From Bacteroidia bacterium (GTDB taxonomy: Bacteria > Bacteroidota > Bacteroidia > Bacteroidales > GWA2-32-17): 64,000 bases of DNA. The stretch spans positions 1-64,000 of the forward strand of contig JACREQ010000011.1 of the NCBI GenBank assembly GCA_016218155.1, given 5' to 3'. The notes under the pieces were generated by a model. That model did not search any database, was not told the DNA's origin, and saw only the letters and a list, made by a program, of their open reading frames with translations. Shown one piece after another: positions 1 to 6,940 of this stretch; positions within the stretch are counted from its first letter, which is position 1, and every line of letters begins with the position of its first letter. The translations under genes and the position numbers were made by a program.

Positions 1-37
1 AATTTTAAATCCTTTATTCTTAAACATAATAATTTGT

Positions 38-1072
38 TTAGAAAATATAATTAAATAAATAACCTACTATCATTATTCCAACTCCTACGATACCTATAAA
101 AGTAAATATTAATGGGAGTTTAAGAACTTTTTTAAGTATAATCATTTCGGGCAAAGATAAAGCAATTACTGACATCATAAATGCAAGTGCAGTTCCTAAT
201 GAAGCGCCCTTTTCTATAAGTACAGATACAATAGGAATTATTCCAGCAGCGTTTGAATACAATGGAATTCCAATTAAAACAGAAAGAGGAACAGCATACC
301 ACACGTCTTTACCCATAAGTGAAGCCATGAATTCTGCTGGAACATAACCATGGGCACCAGCACCAACAACAATTCCAAGAGCAACATATAACCAGACTTT
401 TCCAACAATTTCTTTTACTGCATCGTATCCGAATTTAATTCTATCACTAAAATTTAGTTTTTCTTCAAGATTGTTTTGTCCTATTTTTGTTTCAAAAACC
501 CAGGGTTCAATCCATTTTTCGAGTTTAAGTTTACCTATTACCCATCCAGCAAAAATTGCAATAAATAAGCCTGTTCCGATATAAATTAAAGCTACTTTCC
601 ACCCAAACATACCATACAAAAGAACAACTGCAACTTCGTTAATCATTGGAGCAGCTATAAGAAATGAAAAAGTTACTCCCAATGGAACACCGGTTTCAAC
701 AAAACCAAGAAATAAAGGGATTGCAGAACAGGAACAGAATGGTGTAACAATGCCCAATAAAGAAGCCATTACATTTCCTGTAAATGTTTTTTTTCCTTCG
801 AGAGCTTTTCGTGTACGCTCGGGAGTGAAAAAAGTCCTGATTATTCCTACAAAAAATATTATTAAAGTTAGTAATAACAATACTTTTGGGAATTCGAAAA
901 TAAAAAACCAAATAGTTTCTGCTAAATGGTCTCCCTTAGTCATTCCAAAAACTGAAAAAACCAACCAATCTGTAAAAGGTTGTAAATAGTGGTAGATAGT
1001 GTACCAAATAGGAATAAGTAATAAAGGCAAAATAATTTTACCCTTTGAACTATTAATAAAACTCGTTTTCAT
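38..1072 (-). CDS. arsP: ArsP-like organoarsenical efflux permease
   Basis: A 344-residue polytopic membrane protein with about eight to ten hydrophobic segments. Near residues 111-130 it carries the PFCSCSAIPLF signature, with Cys113 and Cys115, typical of the ArsP_1/DUF318 permease family. Characterised ArsP proteins export trivalent organoarsenicals, and the membrane Cys pair is thought to bind the metalloid. It is the last gene of a minus-strand operon headed by a small thioredoxin and an ArsR, and starts 4 nt after the ArsG-like gene. Length is normal for the family. Family assignment is firm; the substrate is inferred from the neighbours. Many family members are annotated only as 'permease'. 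Confidence 0.85.
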   Translation of the reverse strand: MKTSFINSSKGKIILPLLLIPIWYTIYHYLQPFTDWLVFSVFGMTKGDHLAETIWFFIFEFPKVLLLLTLIIFFVGIIRTFFTPERTRKALEGKKTFTGNVMASLLGIVTPFCSCSAIPLFLGFVETGVPLGVTFSFLIAAPMINEVAVVLLYGMFGWKVALIYIGTGLFIAIFAGWVIGKLKLEKWIEPWVFETKIGQNNLEEKLNFSDRIKFGYDAVKEIVGKVWLYVALGIVVGAGAHGYVPAEFMASLMGKDVWYAVPLSVLIGIPLYSNAAGIIPIVSVLIEKGASLGTALAFMMSVIALSLPEMIILKKVLKLPLIFTFIGIVGVGIMIVGYLFNYIF

Positions 1073-1076
1073 TTTG

Positions 1077-1781
1077 CTAAATTTTAAAATAGAAAATGTA
1101 GATATAATATAATCCTACGAGAATAAATATAATAGCTACTACTCTGCGGAACCATTTTTCAAATGTTTTGACTTTACTGTAAAAGCTACCAATACTTGAG
1201 ATACTAAATGCCAAAAGATAGGCAACAATTATTACAGGCAATCCTGTTGCAATTGCAAAAACAAAAGGTAAATATAATCCTGATACGCTTGAAACTGTCA
1301 TTGGAATTAACATTCCAAAATATAAAACACCACTATATGGACAGAAAGCTAAAGCAAACACAACTCCCAATAAAAATGCCGACCACCAATTATTTTTATT
1401 ATTATTTTCGATTTTCTCCGAAAGCTTACTAAACCCGGGGAATTTAATTTTTATAAAATCAAACATCAATATTCCAACAATAATAAGTAATGGGCCAAGA
1501 AATTTTTCTCCGTTTGATTGGAATAGTTTTGCAACTTTAAAAGTACTTGCACCAAAATATAGAATTAAACCTATAGTTGTGTAACTAAAAGCCCTTCCTA
1601 AAGTGTACCATATTCCATTAAAGAAAATTCTTTTTTTATTTTCAATGTCTTTACTTATAAAACCAATTGCAGTAATGTTAGTAGCAAGCGGACAAGGACT
1701 AATAGCTGTCATTATCCCAAGAAGGAAAGCAGATAGAATAGGAATATTAGTATTGTCAATTAAATTCTGTAAAAATTCCAT
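1077..1781 (-). CDS. arsG: ArsG-like aromatic arsenical efflux permease (CcdA/DsbD-fold)
   Basis: A 234-residue membrane protein with six or seven hydrophobic segments. Two buried Cys motifs, SPCPL at Cys30 and FCPYSG at Cys147, resemble the redox Cys pair of the CcdA/DsbD transmembrane domain. This architecture matches the family called ArsG, found with ArsF in Bacteroides arsenic islands, where the locus is linked to reduction of nitroaryl arsenicals and efflux of the products. It lies 6 nt downstream of an ArsF-like gene and 4 nt upstream of the ArsP-like gene. A plain CcdA thiol-electron carrier is the main alternative and would still fit a redox role with the neighbouring CxxC proteins. 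Confidence 0.75.
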   Translation of the reverse strand: MEFLQNLIDNTNIPILSAFLLGIMTAISPCPLATNITAIGFISKDIENKKRIFFNGIWYTLGRAFSYTTIGLILYFGASTFKVAKLFQSNGEKFLGPLLIIVGILMFDFIKIKFPGFSKLSEKIENNNKNNWWSAFLLGVVFALAFCPYSGVLYFGMLIPMTVSSVSGLYLPFVFAIATGLPVIIVAYLLAFSISSIGSFYSKVKTFEKWFRRVVAIIFILVGLYYIYIFYFKI

Positions 1782-1787
1782 ACATGA

Positions 1788-2201
1788 TTATTTAATATAC
1801 TCATTGATTTTATCTTTCAACCCATTAGTAAATATATCTTCTGTGTGAATTTTTGAAAAAGCAAAATTGGTCAAATCATCAATTTTTACTTCTGCTCCAA
1901 ATTCTATTTTAGTAAGTGCTAATGTAGCTCCATAAGCCTGATATTTTTCGCAGATATATTTGTTTTCAGGGTATTCAACATTAAATGTTTTGAACACTAT
2001 AATTTCACTGTCGAGTTCATTTTTATAGTTTTCGTATAATACTTTAGTTGTAACTGCTTCAATATTTCTGCATGTATTGCATCTGTCTGTTATATGAAAA
2101 TAATAAACAAAAAGCTTTGTCTTTTTATTTATATTTTGGGTTTGCGCAAAAATTGTGAACGTTGTTGACAATATGAATAATGTTAATAATATTTTTCTCA
2201 T
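1788..2201 (-). CDS. arsF: ArsF-like exported Cys protein
   Basis: A 137-residue protein with a signal peptide (about residues 1-19, ending FAQ). A thioredoxin-like core follows with the motif YYFHITDRCNTC, in which Cys41 and Cys44 form a CxxC. The pattern FH-x3-RCxTC followed by a KYQAYG segment is characteristic of the family annotated as 'nitrophenyl compound nitroreductase subunit ArsF'. It is probably periplasmic and may pass electrons with the ArsG-like membrane protein directly downstream. The gene 6 nt upstream is a paralogue with the same motif, so this is a tandem duplicate pair. The function is taken from the family, not shown by the sequence. Confidence 0.75.
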   Translation of the reverse strand: MRKILLTLFILSTTFTIFAQTQNINKKTKLFVYYFHITDRCNTCRNIEAVTTKVLYENYKNELDSEIIVFKTFNVEYPENKYICEKYQAYGATLALTKIEFGAEVKIDDLTNFAFSKIHTEDIFTNGLKDKINEYIK

Positions 2202-2207
2202 GATTTG

Positions 2208-2762
2208 TTATTTTAGATATTCAGTAATTTTATTTTTTAATATTTCAATAAATTTTTCTTCTTTGTTTTTGGCGTATTTAAAGCCATCTCCGGTGAAGTC
2301 AGAGGTTGTTTCTTTGCCTTTAAAGACTCTGGTTACGAATAATGCTGATCCAAAAGCCTGATATTTTTCTGCAATTTTAGAATTTGCTTCATCGTCAACT
2401 GAAAGAATAGAAAGTTTTATAATCCCTTTTTGAACTTCAGTTTTAAAATATGCGTCAAGTGTTTTCTTTGTTGCATTTTCAATTGCAATACATGAAGCGC
2501 AACGATTTGTTACATGAAAGTTATAAATAAGTATTTTTGGTTTTTCCTCTTTTTTTATTGTTACCTCAGTATTTTCTTTATTTTCAATACTTGCAGAATC
2601 TGCAATTGGTAATGATTCAGTTAAGGTATCGGTTATTATTGATGTTATCGAATCGGATTGTGTGATGTTTTCTGAACTGTTAGAGTTTGAATTGCATGAA
2701 GTCAAACAAATGGCTACAATCGTTATTAAAGTAGCAAATTTTATTTTTTTAATAATTTTCAT
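2208..2762 (-). CDS. ArsF-like lipoprotein (second copy)
   Basis: A 184-residue lipoprotein with lipobox CLTSC (lipidated Cys23). A Ser/Thr/Glu-rich linker to about residue 72 is followed by an ArsF-like domain with NFHVTNRCASC (Cys88, Cys91) and KYQAFG. It is the lipid-anchored paralogue of the next gene. The tether suggests action at the membrane surface beside the ArsG-like permease. A 61-bp gap separates it from the upstream arsR, and that gap holds a second copy of the putative operator (2789-2808). The domain call is good. The division of labour between the two ArsF-like proteins is unknown. Confidence 0.72.
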   Translation of the reverse strand: MKIIKKIKFATLITIVAICLTSCNSNSNSSENITQSDSITSIITDTLTESLPIADSASIENKENTEVTIKKEEKPKILIYNFHVTNRCASCIAIENATKKTLDAYFKTEVQKGIIKLSILSVDDEANSKIAEKYQAFGSALFVTRVFKGKETTSDFTGDGFKYAKNKEEKFIEILKNKITEYLK

Positions 2763-2788
2763 ATTCTATATATTTTAAAATGTTTTTT

Positions 2789-2808
2789 ATTTCGCGTAAT
2801 AACGAAAC
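2789..2808. promoter_or_regulatory. Second copy of putative ArsR operator
   Basis: Inverted repeat ATTTCG-N8-CGAAAC with the same arms and the same 8-bp spacer as the element at 3390-3409 upstream of the operon. It lies between arsR and the ArsF-like lipoprotein gene. The spacer here is not a good -7 box, so it may be a secondary binding site or drive a weak internal promoter. The repeat is seen directly; the regulator is inferred. Confidence 0.5.
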
Positions 2809-2823
2809 ATCTAAATAATTAAA

Positions 2824-3123
2824 TTATTTCATAAAATTCTTTAAAAGAATTTTGGCAATTTCCCAATTAGCTTTATTTACACAGTATTTAATTTGAGGTG
2901 GTTCAATATTCCCTTGTATCAATCCTGCGTATTTTAACTCTTTTAAATGTTGAGAAAGTGTTGATCTGGCAATTGGAATATCGCCTATCATTTCTCCGCT
3001 TGTACAGCATGCATTTAAGCCAATAAGCTTTTCCATAATGTATACTCTGGCTGGGTGACTCAGTGCTTTTGCAATACGCGCTATTTGTTCTTGCTGTGCT
3101 GTAAATTTTGGTTTAGTTGCCAT
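2824..3123 (-). CDS. arsR: ArsR-family metalloregulator
   Basis: A 99-residue ArsR/SmtB winged-helix repressor. The motif ALSHPARVYIMEKL is typical, the recognition helix is near residues 50-66 (IARSTLSQHLKELK), and a possible thiolate metalloid site is made of Cys39-Cys40 and Cys81. The start ATG lies one sense codon after the stop of the upstream thioredoxin gene, in the same frame. Its ATG is preceded by TAA-GTA, so translational coupling is likely. It presumably represses its own operon through the inverted repeats at 3390-3409 and 2789-2808. A fused homologue lies at 5667-6209. Confidence 0.9.
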   Translation of the reverse strand: MATKPKFTAQQEQIARIAKALSHPARVYIMEKLIGLNACCTSGEMIGDIPIARSTLSQHLKELKYAGLIQGNIEPPQIKYCVNKANWEIAKILLKNFMK

Positions 3124-3126
3124 TAC

Positions 3127-3366
3127 TTAAATACTTTTTTCAATAATTTCTTTTAATTCCTTTGAATTTGGTACCCGTCCGCTAACTACAACTTTTCCGT
3201 TAATAACTAGGCCAGGGGTTTTCATTATTCCGTATGACATTATTTTCTGAATGTCTTCTTCTTTAACAACAGTAGCATTTATATTCATTTCGGCTAAAGT
3301 GTTAATAACTGTTTTTTCTAAGGTTTTACAATTAGCACAACCTGTGCCTAAAACTTTTATTTCCAT
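3127..3366 (-). CDS. Small thioredoxin-like protein (TM0996/MTH895 type)
   Basis: A 79-residue glutaredoxin-like thioredoxin with the redox motif GCANC (Cys10, Cys13) and the cis-Pro loop KTPGLVING near residue 50. These mini-thioredoxins commonly sit beside ArsR, ArsP and permease genes and are thought to keep thiols reduced or deliver metalloid. It is the first gene of the operon. The downstream arsR is in the same frame, separated by only a stop codon (TAA) and one sense codon. In this position it may correspond to the ArsE component of Bacteroides arsenic islands, but I cannot confirm that name. Confidence 0.85.
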   Translation of the reverse strand: MEIKVLGTGCANCKTLEKTVINTLAEMNINATVVKEEDIQKIMSYGIMKTPGLVINGKVVVSGRVPNSKELKEIIEKSI

Positions 3367-3389
3367 TATTGATAAACTTTTATTTTTAT

Positions 3390-3409
3390 ATTTCGCAAAT
3401 ATACGAAAT
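3390..3409 (-). promoter_or_regulatory. Operon promoter -7 box framed by putative ArsR operator
   Basis: The inverted repeat ATTTCG-N8-CGAAAT encloses exactly 8 bp which, on the minus strand, read TATATTTG, a perfect Bacteroidota -7 box (TAnnTTTG). It lies 24 bp upstream of the thioredoxin ATG. A repressor bound to both arms would cover the core promoter. The same arms and spacing recur at 2789-2808. No clear -33 TTG at the usual distance was found. Binding by the adjacent ArsR is inference. Confidence 0.6.
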
Positions 3410-3477
3410 GATTTACAAAAAATTATTTTTAATTTTGAAATTAATTTTAATTAAACAGTTATTACAAAATCTTAATT

Positions 3478-4155
3478 ATGAAAATTATAAATAGTGGAAA
3501 GCATCATTTGCTGTTGTTATGTTTATGTATAATTATTCCTTTTTGTATTAAAGCACAAGCTAAAGATGAAAAACAACAAATCCTTAATGTTGCAATTCTT
3601 ATTTATGATGGGGTATATGTATTAGATTTTACAGGGCCATTAGAAGTATTTTACGATTCATATTCACAAGATGGTAAACATTTGTTTAATGTGTATACGG
3701 TTTCTGCAAAGGAAGAATTAAAAGCACATAGCGGATTAAAAATTACTCCAGATTATAGTATTAATAATTGTCCTAAACCAGATATTTTTATTGTTCCAGG
3801 AGGTGATTTGGGATTGTTAAAAGATCAGCCAAAACTTAAAGATTGGCTTGTTAATACAGCTAAAGAATCAAAAACATTAATTTCTGTTTGCACAGGTGCA
3901 TTTATTTTAGCTGATGCTGGTTTGCTTGATAATCTTAATATAACAACGTGGCATGGAGCATTAGAGAATTTAAAGAAACTAGTTCCAACTGCGAATGTTA
4001 TGAAAGGTGTTCGTTATACTGATAACGGTAAAGTGGTTACTACTGCTGGTGTTTCGGCAGGTATTGATGGTTCGCTGTTTGTAGTTTCAAAATACTTTGG
4101 CAAAGAGGTAGCTGATGAAACAGCAAAGTATATGGATTATGAATATTGGAAATAA
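3478..4155 (+). CDS. Exported DJ-1/PfpI (class I GATase-like) protein
   Basis: A 225-residue protein with an N-terminal signal peptide (about residues 1-27, ending CIKAQA). A DJ-1/PfpI fold follows: Glu56 in GPLEVF, the nucleophile elbow VCTGAF with Cys138, and WHG with His159. The layout resembles isonitrile hydratase and the sensor domains of AraC-type GATase-like regulators, but there is no DNA-binding domain. Relatives are mostly cytosolic, so export to the periplasm is unusual. It is divergent from the arsenical operon, with a 111-bp shared intergenic region, and converges with the NYN gene 5 bp away. The substrate is unknown. Confidence 0.8.
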   Translation: MKIINSGKHHLLLLCLCIIIPFCIKAQAKDEKQQILNVAILIYDGVYVLDFTGPLEVFYDSYSQDGKHLFNVYTVSAKEELKAHSGLKITPDYSINNCPKPDIFIVPGGDLGLLKDQPKLKDWLVNTAKESKTLISVCTGAFILADAGLLDNLNITTWHGALENLKKLVPTANVMKGVRYTDNGKVVTTAGVSAGIDGSLFVVSKYFGKEVADETAKYMDYEYWK

Positions 4156-4160
4156 AAAAT

Positions 4161-4889
4161 TTATTTTCTCTTAACCATTGGGTGATTTAAACTTCCAACC
4201 TTATTTCTTATTACTTCATATTCTGCTAAACTTTCAAAAAGCTGGGTTAGGGTTTTAAACCCATAAGCACGTGGATCAAAACTTGGATTTATTTTTCTGA
4301 TATTTAATCCTACTTGTGAGATATGTGTTTCGGAGCCTTCGCTAACCGACATGTCGTATGCTTTATTAACAAGTTTAATATCTACTTTAGGATTTTGAGG
4401 CTTTTTGGTTTTAGAATGACTTGAGGTTTTAAGAATAATTTCTGTAACAGTTGGTACAATATTTTCACTATATGTAAATATTTCGCATGATTGAACAAAT
4501 GCATTAGGAGTTTTCTTTTCTCCAATACCCATAACAAAAATGCCTTCTTCTCTTATTCTTTTTGCTAATCCGGTATAGTCACTATCGCTTGAGACAATGC
4601 AAAAACCATCAACTATGTTGTCGTGTAAAATATCCATAGCATCTATAATAAGCGAGCTGTCTGTTGAGTTTTTTCCTGTAGTATATGAGAATTTCTGTAT
4701 CGGAGTAAATGATAAATCATTCAATGATTCTTTCCAGCTACCCATTTGTGGTTTCGTCCAATCGCCATATATTCTGCGAATTGTTACTTTTCCATATTTT
4801 GAAACTTCTTCTAAAATTGGTTTTAATAATTTAGCTTGAGCATTATCTCCATCGACTAATATTGCAATTCTTGTAATAGTGTTTTCCAT
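4161..4889 (-). CDS. NYN-domain (LabA-like) PIN-type ribonuclease with LOTUS/OST-HTH tail
   Basis: A 242-residue protein. Residues 5-150 form a NYN domain with the acidic metal-binding set LVDGDN (Asp13, Asp15, Asn16), Asp77 in STDSS, and SSDSDY (Asp102, Asp104). About residues 165-235 resemble an OST-HTH/LOTUS RNA-binding domain, including INPSFDPRAYGFKTLTQLFE. NYN-LOTUS proteins are expected to be RNA endonucleases, though few bacterial ones have been tested. It lies downstream of a lipoprotein gene on the same strand (26-bp gap). The acidic residues are intact, so it should be catalytically competent. Confidence 0.85.
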   Translation of the reverse strand: MENTITRIAILVDGDNAQAKLLKPILEEVSKYGKVTIRRIYGDWTKPQMGSWKESLNDLSFTPIQKFSYTTGKNSTDSSLIIDAMDILHDNIVDGFCIVSSDSDYTGLAKRIREEGIFVMGIGEKKTPNAFVQSCEIFTYSENIVPTVTEIILKTSSHSKTKKPQNPKVDIKLVNKAYDMSVSEGSETHISQVGLNIRKINPSFDPRAYGFKTLTQLFESLAEYEVIRNKVGSLNHPMVKRK

Positions 4890-4915
4890 TGTGTTATTTT
4901 TGTAAAGTATAAAAT

Positions 4916-5518
4916 TTATTCAGCGCTGGCTCCAATAAAAATGCTAGTTACTTTTTTGTTTTCAAATGTAAAAACTATGCCTCCGTATATTGTTCCTGCT
5001 ACAATTTGAAACTCTGTAGTCTGAGATTTGTCTATCTCATTTGAATATTTATTTGTTACATCTGTGATATTGCTTCCTATTCCAATATTTCTTGAAGTTT
5101 TTGCATCACTTGGGGACTTTACATAAATGGAGTTTACTACCTGATTAGAATTTTCTGCACCTATCATATCAAGTTCTACATTTTGGTTTGCGTATGTCCA
5201 CTTCTGATGAATCTGACCATCGGAACCCCATTCTTCTGCAGTTGACTTTTCATCAGGATATCCAATTATTTCAATAACATTATTTGATTGCATGTCTTTT
5301 TTAATTCCCCATATAGATTCATTTTTCATCAGATTATTTCCTATTTCATCAAAAGTTTCCTGAGAGATAGTATTTTCAGAGTTGATAGAAATAGAATCAA
5401 TTATTTTACTATTGAAGTCAGAATTGATTAAAGATTTACTAATATCATTACTATTATTGGTGCATCCCCATAGAAAGATTAAAGAAATGCCAAGAATTAT
5501 ATAAACTTGATTTTTCAT
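4916..5518 (-). CDS. Lipoprotein of unknown function
   Basis: A 200-residue lipoprotein with lipobox LWGC (lipidated Cys19) and a Ser/Asn/Ile-rich linker. The C-terminal half contains IIGYPDEKSTAEEWG and a HQKWTYANQNVELDM strand pattern. This recalls small outer-membrane assembly (SmpA/BamE-like) or DUF-type beta domains in which a GxP turn precedes a Trp/Tyr strand. I do not recognise the family with certainty. It is followed by the NYN gene on the same strand. Confidence 0.6.
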   Translation of the reverse strand: MKNQVYIILGISLIFLWGCTNNSNDISKSLINSDFNSKIIDSISINSENTISQETFDEIGNNLMKNESIWGIKKDMQSNNVIEIIGYPDEKSTAEEWGSDGQIHQKWTYANQNVELDMIGAENSNQVVNSIYVKSPSDAKTSRNIGIGSNITDVTNKYSNEIDKSQTTEFQIVAGTIYGGIVFTFENKKVTSIFIGASAE

Positions 5519-5608
5519 GTTAGAAAATTTAAAAACATTAATTTCTTATTCAAAAATACAATAGTTAATCTAATAACTACATAAAATGGTAATTTAGTTT
5601 TTAATATT

Positions 5609-5642
5609 AAAAAAAAGTCCGGCTCTTTAATTAGAACCGGAC
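5609..5642 (-). terminator. Rho-independent terminator after the thioredoxin-ArsR fusion gene
   Basis: On the minus strand, the 9-bp stem GTCCGGTTC/GAGCCGGAC (one G-U pair) has an 8-nt loop and is followed by a run of eight T. It lies about 25 bp past the stop codon of the fusion gene. Confidence 0.85.
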
Positions 5643-5666
5643 CAGAAAATTATAATAATTGTAGTT

Positions 5667-6209
5667 TTATTTTAAGAAATTTGTTATAAGTATTTTAGCA
5701 ATCTCTACATTAATTCTGTTAAGGCAAAAATTAATTTTTGGTGGAACAATGTCGCCTTGAATTAAACCTGCGCTTTTTAATATTTTTAAATGTTCTGCAA
5801 GTGTATCATGGTCAATAGGTGTGTCGCCAATGCTGTCGCAACTGGTGCAGCATGTGTGCATGGAATTTAAAGTTTCTAATATAAAAATTCTTGCAGGGTG
5901 TGATAATGCCAGTCCGATACGTGCAATTTGTTCCTGATTACTTGTATATTTTACTTTTGGTTCAGCGTTTTTAATAGATTGTTTGATAATATCCTTAATT
6001 TCTTTGTTAGTAGGTATTTTTCCACTTAATACTACTCTATTATCAATTACTAATCCAGGTGTACGGATAATTCCATATGCCATAATTTCGTTAATGTCTT
6101 CAACTTCCTCAACATTTGCATCAATTTTCATTTCTGATAAGGTTTCCTTAACGGCATTTTCAAATACTCTGCAATTATGACATCCAGCTCCTAAAACTTT
6201 AATATTCAT
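5667..6209 (-). CDS. Thioredoxin-ArsR fusion regulator
   Basis: A 180-residue single protein. Residues 1-79 match the small thioredoxin at 3127-3366 (GCHNC with Cys10 and Cys13, and RTPGLVID). Residues 82-180 match the ArsR at 2824-3123 (ALSHPARIFILETL, Cys120-Cys121, Cys162). The split pair plus its stop codon and one linker codon also spans exactly 180 codons, so the two loci align without gaps. Codon 80 is AAA (Lys) here and TAA there. Compared with the split ArsR it gains Cys124 (CCTSC), and its recognition helix reads IDHDTLAEHLK, more acidic than IARSTLSQHLK. It stands alone with its own terminator and an AT-rich upstream region. Redox gating of repression is possible but unproven. Confidence 0.9.
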   Translation of the reverse strand: MNIKVLGAGCHNCRVFENAVKETLSEMKIDANVEEVEDINEIMAYGIIRTPGLVIDNRVVLSGKIPTNKEIKDIIKQSIKNAEPKVKYTSNQEQIARIGLALSHPARIFILETLNSMHTCCTSCDSIGDTPIDHDTLAEHLKILKSAGLIQGDIVPPKINFCLNRINVEIAKILITNFLK

Positions 6210-6492
6210 ATTGGTTTTTAAATATTATTTTAATAAAATATATTTTAATAAAAATTTTATTTGAGTATACACAAATAATCTTTGTAAATTTACAATATAA
6301 CTAACTAGGTAAAACACAAAAAATTATGATTCTTATCAATATTAAAGAACATAATTTTAATAGCATCTTGTTTGAATCATATTAATTATTAGGAATTTTA
6401 GAAAATAAAGTACCTTTAATAATTAATAGTTAAAAAGGATAGTTTTATATTAATTGTAAGAAATTTAATAAAAAATAAAATGCATAATAATT
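6210..6492. other. AT-rich intergenic region with a palindrome
   Basis: 283 bp, very AT-rich, without a convincing ORF (the longest start-to-stop stretch noticed codes for only 19 residues). It holds a perfect 14-bp palindrome TTGTAAATTTACAA at 6282-6295, 73-86 bp upstream of the fusion gene, and a direct repeat of ATTTTAATAAAA. It is probably the promoter and operator region of the fusion gene. No TAnnTTTG box was found in the expected place. Confidence 0.45.
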
Positions 6493-6936
6493 TTAGAACA
6501 AATTATCTGTTTTAAATTCTGTATAAAAATCCATAATTATCTTTTTGTGATCAAATGCTAATTCAGGCAGTTCTTTAATATCGAACCATTTTGCTTTTGA
6601 TGCATCATCACCTGCTGTTGGTGTATCCATCTTTTTTATTTCAGCAAAGTAAACAACAGATATTGTTCTTCCACGAGGGTCTCTTCCCGGATTTCCGTAT
6701 GTTGCAAATTGTTCTACATTTTCTAGTAGAAGTCCTGTTTCTTCTTGTAATTCTCTTAAAGCAGATTTTTCTAATGTTTCTTCCATTTCTATAAATCCAC
6801 CTGGCAATGCCCATGTGTTTTCAAATGGAGGATGCTTTCGTTCAATTAAAAGAATGTGAATTTGATCTTGCTGTTTGTATAAAACAATAATATCCACGCA
6901 CACTGAAGGACGTGGATATTCATATGTATAAGGCAT
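6493..6936 (-). CDS. NUDIX hydrolase
   Basis: A 147-residue NUDIX protein. The box G-x5-E-x7-REUxEExGU is complete from Gly47 to Leu69 (GGFIEMEET then RELQEETGL). The following YGNPGRDPRGRTISVVY segment is common in ADP-ribose pyrophosphatase-like and NrtR-like NUDIX proteins, but no DNA-binding tail is present, so it is most likely a cytosolic hydrolase of a nucleoside diphosphate derivative. It starts 4 bp after tlpA and ends the pcrA-DUF4290-murA-tlpA run. The substrate cannot be read from the sequence. Confidence 0.88.
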   Translation of the reverse strand: MPYTYEYPRPSVCVDIIVLYKQQDQIHILLIERKHPPFENTWALPGGFIEMEETLEKSALRELQEETGLLLENVEQFATYGNPGRDPRGRTISVVYFAEIKKMDTPTAGDDASKAKWFDIKELPELAFDHKKIIMDFYTEFKTDNLF

Positions 6937-6940
6937 ATAT

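Noticed and set aside
6325-6384. Possible 19-codon mini-ORF in the gap upstream of the fusion regulator
   Set aside because: Too short, with no conserved feature or start context; likely by chance in AT-rich DNA.
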